Origin: CAYZYO01 sp964482585
GTDB taxonomy: Bacteria; Bacillota; Syntrophomonadia; Syntrophomonadales; Syntrophomonadaceae
Assembly (NCBI GenBank): GCA_964482585.1
Contig: CAYZYO010000088.1
Span: 1 to 9,755 of the forward strand
Direction of reading: 5' to 3'
Length of the DNA stretch: 9,755 nt
In this document: positions 1-5,532 of the stretch, piece after piece
Layout: each line of letters begins with the position of its first letter
How positions within the stretch are numbered: position 1 is the stretch's first letter
The notes under the pieces: model-generated
Seen by the model: only the letters and a program-made list of their open reading frames with translations
The model's database searches: none
Told to the model about the DNA's origin: nothing
Made by a program: the position numbers and the translations under genes

Positions 1-491
1 ATTCTTTAAACGGGCAGGTGATTTATATTGCCACCTGTGTTCCCCAGGATGAAGAAATGGAAAAAAGAGTCGCCAGTCATCAGGCCCGCAGGCCTGATGA
101 CTGGTTGACAATAGAAGAACCTTTTGATCCGGCTAAAGTTGTTCATCAAAAGGATAACCCGGGGCGTGTTTTTTTAATCGATTGTTTGACTCTATTAGTG
201 AGTAATTGGATCTTGGAATTGGCTTCAGAAAAAAGAGAGGAAATAGTATTAGAAAGAATAAAGTTTCTAGCTAATATTAGTATTAATGCTGATGCTACTG
301 TTATTATTGTAAGTAATGAAGTCGGTTGGGCGGTAGTGCCTGATAATCCATTAGCCAGGGATTATAGGGATATTATAGGTAGAGCAAATCAGATAATTGC
401 GTCTTATGCAGATGAAGTATACATAACTATAGCCGGAATCCCCCTGGAATTAAAAACACTGAATAAACAGCAGGGTAGATCGGTGGATTAG
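1..491 (+). CDS. cobU: Adenosylcobinamide kinase / adenosylcobinamide-phosphate guanylyltransferase (5'-truncated)
   Basis: Bifunctional cytoplasmic enzyme that phosphorylates adenosylcobinamide and then transfers GMP to it, giving adenosylcobinamide-GDP for CobS. The reading frame is open from base 3, so the true start and the N-terminal P-loop (GxxxSGKS type) lie before the window; about 25-30 residues are missing. Visible family motifs, in order: YIAT, then DEEMEKRVASHQARRPDDW, whose His matches the family's guanylylated histidine; LIDCLTLLVSNW, the Walker-B-like strand; SNEVGWAVVP; and RDYRDIIGRANQ near the C-terminus. A GTG at base 18 is inside the conserved fold and is not a credible start. 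The gene ends convergent to cobT, and no strong terminator separates them. Family identity is firm; enzymatic function is inferred from the motifs. Confidence 0.93.
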   Translation, partial: SLNGQVIYIATCVPQDEEMEKRVASHQARRPDDWLTIEEPFDPAKVVHQKDNPGRVFLIDCLTLLVSNWILELASEKREEIVLERIKFLANISINADATVIIVSNEVGWAVVPDNPLARDYRDIIGRANQIIASYADEVYITIAGIPLELKTLNKQQGRSVD

Positions 492-563
492 GCTAAATAG
501 CAATTGATATTCTGTCGAGATTTCTAGTAAAGGTGTGTTTGTTTGCTTTTAAGTAGATTGAGA

Positions 564-647
564 ACGGCAGGCTTGGCAATATTTAAGTATGTCTAAATCT
601 GTTATTTTACTTGGGTAATTGATTTCAAGTTGCTACATACCTGCCGT
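564..647. repeat. Imperfect inverted repeat between cobU and cobT
   Basis: ACGGCAGG at 564-571 followed by GCAA at 576-579 is mirrored by TTGC at 630-633 and CCTGCCGT at 640-647. This gives 12 paired bases with an internal loop and about 50 nt of apical loop. It lies between the convergent cobU and cobT stops. No U-tract follows immediately, so it is not a classic terminator. It may be a 3'-UTR structure or the remnant of a repeat. Confidence 0.4.
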
Positions 648-648
648 C

Positions 649-674
649 TATAGAAAATATTTTCTATATTTTTT
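649..674 (+). terminator. AT-rich perfect palindrome plus T-run; weak candidate terminator for cobU
   Basis: Bases 649-668 form a perfect 20-bp palindrome (TATAGAAAAT then ATTTTCTATA), followed by TTTTTT at 669-674, which overlaps the cobT stop codon. As RNA it would fold about 7 bp around a 6-nt loop with only one G-C pair, so termination would be weak. The same palindrome could instead be a protein-binding dyad. Confidence 0.35.
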
Positions 675-1728
675 AGCCGGTCTTACTAACGCCAGCTTTA
701 TCAAATGTAGCCATTTCATGCATAATCTTTACAGCAGCTTCAAAAAGATTAAAGGCCAGAACTGCTCCAGTTCCTTCACCAAGCCGCAGATCAAGGTATA
801 ACATGGGTTGCAGCCCAATTTCATCGAGTATTATTCTATGTCCTGGCTCCTGAGAAAGATGGGAGGCGAATATATAGTCTTTAATCCGGTTATTCAATTT
901 GCAGGCTACTAACGCAGAGGCAGTTGATATAAAACCATCTAGTAAGACCGGGACTCTATTTGCAGCTGCCCCGATTATCACCCCAGTTAATGCTGCTATT
1001 TCTAAGCCCCCTACTTTTTTTAATACATCTATAGGGTTTGAAGGATCTGGCTGATTGATTTCCAATGCCTTTTTTATTGTCTGCTGTTTTTTGCTCAGGC
1101 CTTCATCATCTATACCGGTGCCTCTACCGGTAATTAAGTGGAGATCCTGGTTGCTAAAACAAGCCAGTATTGCACTGCTAGGTGTAGTATTCCCTATGCC
1201 CATTTCTCCTGTAGCAATTAATGAAGCTCCATTTTCTATTTCCCTTATCACTAATTCTATTCCGACTTTAATCGCAGCCACAGTCTCTTCTTGGGTCATG
1301 GCTGGTTCTTTCGCCATATTTCTTGTACCAGGTATTATTTTACAAATATTTAAGTCAGGATGGACAATAGGATCTCCTATTATTCCCACATCGGTTACAA
1401 CTATTCTCGCATTGGCTTGATTTGCCAATACATTTATAGCGGCTCCCTGGTTTAAAAAATTAAGTACCATTTGTTGTGTTACCTCCTGGGGCCACCGGTG
1501 GTATCCTTCTTCAATTACTCCATGGTCTCCTGCCATTATCATGATAACCTTATCACCAAGAGTTGGTATATCATTTCCTTGAATAGATGCTAACTGCACA
1601 CCTATTTTTTCCAGAACCCCTAGACTTCCGGGAGGTTTAGTTAAACTATCTAACCTTTTTTGTGCCTCCTTTCCTGCTTGATGATTCACCTTTTCAATAC
1701 TCTTCAATGCCTCTTGCAAAAACTGCAT
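673..1728 (-). CDS. cobT: Nicotinate-nucleotide--dimethylbenzimidazole phosphoribosyltransferase CobT
   Basis: Cytoplasmic enzyme that transfers phosphoribose from nicotinate mononucleotide to 5,6-dimethylbenzimidazole, yielding alpha-ribazole 5'-phosphate, the lower ligand used by CobS. The 351-residue product is full length for the family. Visible motifs: LDSLTKPPGSLG (about residues 27-37), MAGDHGV (65-71), GEMGIGNTTPSSA (174-186), LLDGFISTASAL (262-273), SHLSQEPGH (289-297) and LRLGEGTGA (314-322). E318 in the last motif matches the family's catalytic glutamate. The ATG at 1728 is chosen because AGGAGGAG sits just upstream; the in-frame ATG at 1746 overlaps that ribosome site and would add residues before the conserved start. 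It is transcribed alone, opposite to cobU and cobS, behind a cobalamin riboswitch and terminator. Confidence 0.96.
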   Translation of the reverse strand: MQFLQEALKSIEKVNHQAGKEAQKRLDSLTKPPGSLGVLEKIGVQLASIQGNDIPTLGDKVIMIMAGDHGVIEEGYHRWPQEVTQQMVLNFLNQGAAINVLANQANARIVVTDVGIIGDPIVHPDLNICKIIPGTRNMAKEPAMTQEETVAAIKVGIELVIREIENGASLIATGEMGIGNTTPSSAILACFSNQDLHLITGRGTGIDDEGLSKKQQTIKKALEINQPDPSNPIDVLKKVGGLEIAALTGVIIGAAANRVPVLLDGFISTASALVACKLNNRIKDYIFASHLSQEPGHRIILDEIGLQPMLYLDLRLGEGTGAVLAFNLFEAAVKIMHEMATFDKAGVSKTG

Positions 1729-1734
1729 TTTACT

Positions 1735-1744
1735 TCTCCTCCTC
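1735..1744 (-). promoter_or_regulatory. Ribosome binding site deciding the cobT start
   Basis: On the minus strand the sequence ATGAGGAGGAGAAGTAAAATG contains a strong Shine-Dalgarno core, AGGAGGAG, placed about 7-8 nt before the ATG at 1728. The upstream ATG is part of this site, which excludes it as the start. Confidence 0.8.
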
Positions 1745-1750
1745 ATTATA

Positions 1751-1798
1751 TTTTTAAAAATAAAAAAGTTCTCAAGCTTTATAAGCTTGAGAACTTTT
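1751..1798 (-). terminator. Intrinsic terminator in the cobT leader (riboswitch expression platform)
   Basis: AAAAGTTCTCAAGCTT and its exact complement form a 16-bp stem (1764-1779 with 1783-1798) around a 3-nt loop. On the minus strand it is followed by a U-rich tract (TTTTTTATTTTT). It lies between the B12 aptamer and the cobT ribosome site, so a cobalamin-controlled premature stop is the simplest reading. The same stem could be read on the plus strand, but no gene ends there. Confidence 0.9.
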
Positions 1799-1818
1799 CC
1801 ATCATTCTCATTAAGGCT

Positions 1819-2038
1819 ATAAGTTCAGGCAGGTTTCCTGACTTCCGACTCAAACACCGCATGGATAGCCTTCCCATTTAGTAATTAATAATAGATTGAT
1901 ATATATATATCAATAGCCTATTAATAATACCTGACAGTGACTGTATTATCCCGGCTAATCGGTTACAGTGGCGGGACCGTTCAGGTTTTTAACCTGATTC
2001 CCTTTTACCCTTATTTAAGATAAAGGCACCTGACTTAT
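1819..2038 (-). ncRNA. Cobalamin (adenosylcobalamin-type) riboswitch aptamer controlling cobT
   Basis: Read on the minus strand, the region contains the conserved B12 riboswitch elements in order: AGGTGCC near the 5' end, GGGAA, GGTCCCGCCACTGT (the core GCCACTG is at 1966-1972), GGGAAGG (1869-1875), and the B12 box AGTCAGGAAACCTGCCTG (about 1826-1843). Closing stem P1 is visible: ATAAGTCAGG (2029-2038) pairs with CCTGAACTTAT (1819-1829) with one bulged A. A peripheral arm holds a perfect 20-bp AT palindrome (1895-1914). The aptamer ends 20 nt before the terminator, so ligand binding is expected to favour termination and lower cobT expression when B12 is plentiful. The aptamer class is confident; the direction of control is inferred. 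Confidence 0.95.
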
Positions 2039-2061
2039 GTACATATTGTTTTATTTAGTAT

Positions 2062-2090
2062 ATTATACAAAATATGTAACCGGTAGACAA
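2062..2090 (-). promoter_or_regulatory. Sigma-A-type promoter for the riboswitch-cobT transcript
   Basis: On the minus strand, TTGTCT (2085-2090) is followed after 17 nt by a perfect TATAAT (2062-2067). Transcription would start near 2055, about 17 nt before the aptamer, giving a leader of roughly 325 nt before cobT. Confidence 0.8.
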
Positions 2091-2150
2091 GAAGTAAATA
2101 TTTTAAATGTTGTGATAATGTCATCTCCCGGCGAGTTTTTTGGAAATAAT

Positions 2151-2180
2151 TTGAAAGTAAATAGTTTAAGAAACTATTTT
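2151..2180 (+). promoter_or_regulatory. Candidate cobS promoter with an internal dyad
   Basis: TTGAAA (2151-2156) and TATTTT (2175-2180), 18 nt apart, give a moderate sigma-A match upstream of cobS. The spacer is almost filled by a perfect inverted repeat, AAATAGTTT / AAACTATTT (2159-2167 and 2171-2179, 3-nt gap), placed where an operator would sit. It could equally be a small RNA hairpin. No second cobalamin aptamer is visible in front of cobS. Confidence 0.35.
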
Positions 2181-2264
2181 ATGTTATCAATAATATTGTT
2201 ATTATGAATGAGGAAATTAATGGTTGAAATGGTCACGTATTAGGTGTTTGGAGGAGATAAAAAA

Positions 2265-3008
2265 TTGAGCAGTCTATTACTAGCAATAAGTTTTCTAACA
2301 ATTATTCCTGTATATGAAAAAACTGCCAGGGAAGAAGAAATGGCAAACTCGTTGTATTTTTACCCCCTGGTAGGGTTTATAATAGGTGGAGTATTGGCCT
2401 TTTTTGTTTTTTTGGGGCACAGCATCTCATTGGGCTGGGGAGCAGATGCATTTATAATAGTTTTATGGATAATCATAACGGGAGGACTGCATCTTGATGG
2501 AGTAATGGATTCAGCTGATGGTATTTTTAGTGGTCGAGATAGAAAAAAGAAGTTGGAAATAATGAAGGATAGCAGAGTAGGAGCAATGGGAGTAATTACT
2601 TTTGGAGCCCTTATATTGCTTAAGTTTTCGTTTTTATCGCTATTAGAGTATTCAGATAAGCTATGGGTTGTTCTTTTAGCACCAGCTACCGGTAGATTTT
2701 TAATGGTCTATAGTATTGTTTTTTTCACGTATGCTCGTTCTGGCCCGGGTTTAGGTAAAGCTTTTGGCAACCAGGCAGGAAAGGTCAAATTTTTCGGGGC
2801 AGCATTAGTTTTGCTAATAGGAGGTTTTCTGGCGGCTAATTTAACCGGATTGTTGATTATTGCAGTTGTTGTTTTTATAAGTGCATTAATAGCTGCCTGG
2901 ATTGGATATGTTTTAGGTGGACAAACGGGTGATACCTATGGAGCCATATGTGAAGTATCAGAGACTCTATTTATCATGGCTGCAGTTTTGGTGGTAGCAT
3001 TAAAATAA
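2265..3008 (+). CDS. cobS: Adenosylcobinamide-GDP ribazoletransferase (cobalamin synthase)
   Basis: Integral membrane enzyme that joins adenosylcobinamide-GDP to alpha-ribazole (phosphate), forming adenosylcobalamin (phosphate). Visible features: the N-terminal FLTIIPV motif, YFYPLVGFIIGG, and the signature GGLHLDGVMDSADG (about residues 73-86) with its His and Asp residues, then a basic stretch and KDSRVGAMGV. Several hydrophobic helices follow, rich in Leu, Val, Ala and Gly. A TTG start at 2265 is preferred because GGAGGAG at 2250-2256 lies 8 nt upstream; an in-frame GTG at 2244 precedes that site. This gives 247 residues, the usual length. cobC follows after 14 nt and is probably co-transcribed. 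Confidence 0.95.
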   Translation: MSSLLLAISFLTIIPVYEKTAREEEMANSLYFYPLVGFIIGGVLAFFVFLGHSISLGWGADAFIIVLWIIITGGLHLDGVMDSADGIFSGRDRKKKLEIMKDSRVGAMGVITFGALILLKFSFLSLLEYSDKLWVVLLAPATGRFLMVYSIVFFTYARSGPGLGKAFGNQAGKVKFFGAALVLLIGGFLAANLTGLLIIAVVVFISALIAAWIGYVLGGQTGDTYGAICEVSETLFIMAAVLVVALK

Positions 3009-3022
3009 AGGCTGGGTTGGAC

Positions 3023-3610
3023 ATGAAGATAATATTAATAAGGCACGGGCAGACACAGTGGAATAACCTGCAGAAATACCAGGGGCATAAAGATATTCCA
3101 CTAAATGATTTTGGCAGGAAGCAGGCATTAAAGATAGCGAACTATTTACACGCTAATGAAAACATTGAAGCCCTATACTGCAGTGATCTATCTCGGACCA
3201 GGGAAACGGCTGATATAATTGGGAAAAGGTTGGGCTTAAATGCAGTATGTGATTTGAGGTTAAGGGAAATCAATTTTGGGAAATGGGAAGGAATGACCTT
3301 TTCTGAGGTTTATAAAGAATATCCTGATCAATATAATGCCTGGTATAACAATACTATTAAATATGGAATACCCGGGGGGGAATCCTTTACAAATTTATTG
3401 GAAAGAGCGATGACGTCTATTAATGATATTAAAGAGAAACATAAATGCCCGGTTGCTGTAGTAACCCATGGTGGAGTTATTAAAGCTGTTTTACATCAAC
3501 TAGGAGTGAAGGATATTTTATGGGGAACTGTACTAGAACCGGGTTCACTTACTATTTTAGAAATAATTAAGGATAGAATACGTCCGGTTGAAATTGGCCT
3601 GAGTTTATAA
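3023..3610 (+). CDS. cobC: Alpha-ribazole phosphatase-like histidine phosphatase CobC
   Basis: Member of the histidine phosphatase (phosphoglycerate mutase-like) superfamily. It opens with LIRHGQTQWN, where H8 is the expected phosphorylated histidine. SDLSRTRET (about 54-62) supplies the phosphate-binding arginine, REINFGKWEG (81-90) the acid residue and VTHGGVIKA (147-155) the second histidine. The product is 195 aa, normal for CobC. The superfamily is certain; the specific role, dephosphorylating alpha-ribazole phosphate or adenosylcobalamin 5'-phosphate, rests on its position directly behind cobS. The ribosome site is weak: AAAGG at 3007-3011 suits an alternative TTG start at 3017 better than the ATG used here, and the choice changes only two residues. 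No terminator is evident after the stop. Confidence 0.88.
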   Translation: MKIILIRHGQTQWNNLQKYQGHKDIPLNDFGRKQALKIANYLHANENIEALYCSDLSRTRETADIIGKRLGLNAVCDLRLREINFGKWEGMTFSEVYKEYPDQYNAWYNNTIKYGIPGGESFTNLLERAMTSINDIKEKHKCPVAVVTHGGVIKAVLHQLGVKDILWGTVLEPGSLTILEIIKDRIRPVEIGLSL

Positions 3611-3690
3611 TAATGGTATTAAAAGGAGATTAATTAGAAAACAAACGCTTAATGCAGTCACCTTACTTAGATAAGCTGGTCCACGAACTG

Positions 3691-3978
3691 GCGTTTTGGG
3701 AAAACCGCAGCAACCGGATAGAACCGTAAAGGTGACTTCAGTCACCGCCCTGACACCCTGAGTTCTGGCTGGTCAGAGACTGAAGTCCCCTCTACGGAAC
3801 AATATAAGATACGGCACAATATAAGAATTAGGGATTAACTGCAGAGCTAAAGGTAAAATATTATAAATTGTTTCAGATACTTATCAAAACAAAAACAACT
3901 TGCGTGAATCTGGGTTCATCTGTGGTTATCACCTACTTATTTTCATAAATGGTTGTGCCCTATGGCATGGAGGTTAAT
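3691..3978 (+). repeat. Dispersed repeat, copy 1 (interrupted), in the leader of the isomerase gene
   Basis: Two blocks, 3691-3730 and 3929-3978, match a contiguous element on the minus strand at 7515-7608. The left block shares GGGAAAACCGC, CAACC, GATA and AACCGTAAA. The right block shares TCACCTA, TTATTTTCAT, TGGTTGTGCCCT, GGCATG and TTAAT; overall identity is about 80%. In this copy the blocks are separated by about 198 nt absent from the other. CAACC at 3711-3715 can pair with GGTTG at 3951-3955, and TGCC/GGCA (near 3956-3967) forms a small hairpin also possible in copy 2. The 3' end supplies the GGAGGT ribosome site of the next gene. Confidence 0.75.
3724..3797. repeat. Long imperfect hairpin in the insert within repeat copy 1
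   Basis: CCGTAAAGGTGACTTCAGTC (3724-3743) pairs with GACTGAAGTCCCCTCTACGG (3778-3797) at 18 of 20 positions. Inside, CTGAC (3750-3754) pairs with GTCAG (3772-3776) around a 17-nt loop. The left arm can also form a local hairpin, GGTGAC-TTCA-GTCACC (3731-3746). Its relatively GC-rich base composition differs from the AT-rich surroundings. There is no open frame and no U-tract, so it is not a normal terminator. A small palindromic repeat unit or a structured RNA is likeliest. Confidence 0.7.
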
Positions 3979-4797
3979 ATGGAAATTAGTAAAGAATTTA
4001 AATTAGGTATTTTTTCATGGTTTGGTTTTGTGCTTCCGTTACCTGCAAGGTTAGATTTAATAAAAAAAGCTGGTTTTGATGCAACTACTTTGTGGTGGGA
4101 AGACGAAATAGGTCATCCAGGCATACCCAAAGAAGATATGCCGGCTATAGTCAGAGAATCGGGACTAAACTTGGAGAATATCCACGTACCTTATGATAAC
4201 TGTGATGATTTGTGGAGTGAAAAGAGATCTATTAGAGATGCTGTGGTAAACAGACATATAATATGGATAAATGACTGCGCTGTTTTCGGTATTCCTATGA
4301 TGGTAATGCATATTTCCGATACTAAAGCGCCTTCAATTCCGAATAAATATGGTATAGATAGTATTTCTCGCATCCTCAAGATTGCTGAAGAATTAAATAT
4401 ACTTATTGCAATTGAAAACACCTCCAGAGCAGACTATAACCAGTTTGTATTAAAAGAATTACCATCACAAAATTTAGGCCTTTGTTATGATAGTTCTCAT
4501 GACTGGCTCTATAATAGTAACCAGGGAGAGCTTTTAGAAAAAAGCGGTAAAAGGTTAATGGCTGTACATCTGTCAGATAATGATGGACAAAAGGATAGAC
4601 ACTGGCTGCCTGGTGAAGGAAACATTGACTGGGAAGAAGTAACAGATATATTTCCATATAGATCCTACAACGGAAATATTACCCTTGAAGTATTTCCCTG
4701 TCACCAGGACTTTAATAAAACTCCTCAAGCTTTTTTAAAAAAGGGATACCAAAGAGCTTTATGGATCAGGAGTCTTTTAGATAATAAGGTACAATAA
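3979..4797 (+). CDS. Sugar phosphate isomerase/epimerase-like TIM-barrel protein
   Basis: Member of the xylose isomerase-like / AP endonuclease 2 TIM-barrel superfamily, 272 aa, predicted cytoplasmic and metal dependent. Likely metal or active-site residues lie in the expected order: H69 (IHVPYD), H111 (MHISD), E146 (AIENT), D171 and H174 (CYDSSHDW), H197 (VHLSDNDG), H208 (RHWLPGEG) and E237 (LEVF). The RHWLPGEGNIDW stretch is typical of family members that act on sugars or inositols, but the substrate cannot be told. The start at 3979 is preferred to the in-frame ATG at 3949 because GGAGGT at 3969-3974 lies 4 nt before it; the earlier ATG is inside the repeat element. It stands alone: the next gene downstream has its own promoter. 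A weak hairpin (ATTTGCTT/AAGCAAAT, 4812-4850) follows the stop. Confidence 0.85.
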   Translation: MEISKEFKLGIFSWFGFVLPLPARLDLIKKAGFDATTLWWEDEIGHPGIPKEDMPAIVRESGLNLENIHVPYDNCDDLWSEKRSIRDAVVNRHIIWINDCAVFGIPMMVMHISDTKAPSIPNKYGIDSISRILKIAEELNILIAIENTSRADYNQFVLKELPSQNLGLCYDSSHDWLYNSNQGELLEKSGKRLMAVHLSDNDGQKDRHWLPGEGNIDWEEVTDIFPYRSYNGNITLEVFPCHQDFNKTPQAFLKKGYQRALWIRSLLDNKVQ

Positions 4798-4811
4798 ATT
4801 AAGCAGCTTTC

Positions 4812-4858
4812 ATTTGCTTGATAATTCGAATAACCTTTAGAAAAGCAAATCTTTTGTT
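4812..4858 (+). terminator. Weak candidate terminator after the isomerase gene
   Basis: ATTTGCTT (4812-4819) pairs with AAGCAAAT (4843-4850) across a 23-nt loop, followed by CTTTTGTT. The large loop and short U-run make it a poor terminator, and it overlaps the -35 of the next promoter. Confidence 0.3.
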
Positions 4859-4883
4859 ATCTTAATCAGGTTTTTGATATAAT
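4854..4883 (+). promoter_or_regulatory. Extended -10 promoter for the 34-aa membrane peptide gene
   Basis: TTGTTA (4854-4859), an 18-nt spacer and a perfect TATAAT (4878-4883) preceded by TGA, which makes an extended -10. Transcription would begin near 4890, giving a leader of about 55 nt before the ATG at 4945. Confidence 0.75.
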
Positions 4884-4944
4884 AGGATTAGCTTATAAAT
4901 GTGAAAATACATAATTATTCTATTGATTAGGAGGAATACTCTAA

Positions 4945-5049
4945 ATGGAAGAATTACATAAACAGGTCAAGGTGGAAATGCTGCGAACCCTTATATGGTT
5001 AATTATATCTTTAGGGATAGCTTTTACTATTTATTATTTTGTATGGTAG
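4945..5049 (+). CDS. Small single-helix membrane peptide (34 aa)
   Basis: Not recognised as a named family. The ATG is preceded by AGGAGGAA at good spacing and by a strong promoter, and the frame ends at TAG just before a terminator, so the reading as a gene is well supported despite its length. The N-terminal half is charged and amphipathic (MEELHKQVKVEMLRT); residues 16-34 form one hydrophobic helix rich in Ile, Leu, Phe and Tyr, ending in FVW. This suggests a peptide with an N-in orientation that spans or inserts into the cytoplasmic membrane. It converges on another one-helix micro-gene (5114-5194) and shares its terminator. It could be a housekeeping small membrane protein, an accessory subunit or a type I toxin-like peptide; the sequence does not decide. 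Confidence 0.75.
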   Translation: MEELHKQVKVEMLRTLIWLIISLGIAFTIYYFVW

Positions 5050-5072
5050 ATTAATAGTAAAAATAAATAGCT

Positions 5073-5108
5073 AAAAAAAGAGGTCTAGTTTTAAACTAGC
5101 CTTTTTTA
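5073..5108. terminator. Bidirectional terminator shared by two convergent micro-genes
   Basis: CTAGT...ACTAG (CTAGTTTTAAACTAG core, 5084-5098) with flanking GG/CC is bordered by AAAAAAAG on the left and CTTTTTT on the right. A U-run therefore follows the stem on either strand. It lies 24 nt after the plus-strand stop and 6 nt after the minus-strand stop. Both transcripts would end in the same, mutually complementary, hairpin. Confidence 0.85.
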
Positions 5109-5113
5109 AGTTT

Positions 5114-5194
5114 CTAAAATATTTTATCAAGGACCATGTATATTGCAACAAAGATTATTATAGTTATAATTATTAAAGGTAATGCACCTTTCAT
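5114..5194 (-). CDS. Small hydrophobic membrane peptide (26 aa)
   Basis: Not recognised as a named family. The frame runs ATG to TAG with AAAGGA 7 nt upstream of the ATG, its own extended -10 promoter, and a terminator directly after the stop, so each expected gene part is present. The product begins MKGALPLIII, continues as an almost unbroken Ile/Val/Leu helix to about residue 22, and ends DKIF; it would be a single transmembrane segment with little outside it. Its length and composition resemble type I toxin peptides and also small accessory subunits such as those of transporters. Expression as an independent unit, convergent to the 34-aa gene, is the main clue. Function unknown. Confidence 0.65.
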   Translation of the reverse strand: MKGALPLIIITIIIFVAIYMVLDKIF

Positions 5195-5224
5195 AAAAGT
5201 ATCCTTTCAAAACGTATTTTAACA

Positions 5225-5253
5225 ATTATACCATGTACTTGTTAATTTGTTAG
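5225..5253 (-). promoter_or_regulatory. Extended -10 promoter for the 26-aa membrane peptide gene
   Basis: On the minus strand, CTAACA (5248-5253), a 17-nt spacer and a perfect TATAAT (5225-5230) preceded by TGG. The start point near 5218 gives a leader of only about 25 nt, just enough for the ribosome site. Confidence 0.65.
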
Positions 5254-5532
5254 TGATATAGATTTTGGCTATTAATAGATTTTATTTAAAAATGCAGCCT
5301 TTTTTGCAAGCAAAAGTTTAAATTAACGTATTATCTTTAAACAACTAAATAATTCATCAAACTGCAAAAAATAGTATTTTATCATATTAACCGAGAAAAT
5401 CTAGTTTCTGCTAAATACTTGGTTATTTTGGCTAGCTGGAGAATAAAGTCTTCTCTACAGATACCAGAATAAAAGTATTTGCAGTAGCATTTATTTTCTA
5501 TTAAATACAAGTTTTAAGTTAGGAGTAGTAGG
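5254..5532. other. AT-rich intergenic stretch before the exported-protein gene
   Basis: About 280 bases between the divergent minus-strand micro-gene promoter and the next plus-strand gene. I see no start codon with a ribosome site, no strong hairpin and no convincing promoter; TTGCAG (5479-5484) with TAAATA 17 nt later is only a poor match. The gene at 5533 must be transcribed from somewhere here. Confidence 0.4.

Larger units (their letters stand above)
3611..3978. other. Gene-free region between cobC and the isomerase gene
   Basis: These 368 bases hold the interrupted repeat copy 1, the long hairpin, and a direct repeat ACAATATAAGA (3799-3809 and 3816-3826). At 3901-3928 a run of near-repeating units (TGAATCTGGGT, TCATCTGTGGT) occurs. 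An orphan ribosome-site-like AAAAGGAGA at 3620-3628 is followed by no start codon at useful spacing. No cobC terminator and no clear promoter for the isomerase gene were found. Confidence 0.6.

Noticed and set aside
1055..1420. 121-codon plus-strand open frame
   Set aside because: It lies wholly inside cobT on the opposite strand, has no ribosome site and reads as the antisense of conserved CobT motifs.
1660..1881. 73-codon plus-strand open frame across the cobT start and riboswitch
   Set aside because: It overlaps the cobT N-terminus, the terminator hairpin and the B12 box, all of which have strong independent support.
2040..2264. Second cobalamin riboswitch in front of cobS
   Set aside because: No B12 box, no GCCACTG core and no terminator were found on the plus strand here.
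3724..3797. Integron attC site or normal terminator for cobC
   Set aside because: The long stem lacks the paired GTTRRRY/RYYYAAC ends of attC sites and has no following U-tract; it is also over 110 nt past the cobC stop.
4191..4657. Two minus-strand open frames of 76 and 84 codons
   Set aside because: Both are antisense to the conserved metal-ligand region of the isomerase-like gene and lack ribosome sites.
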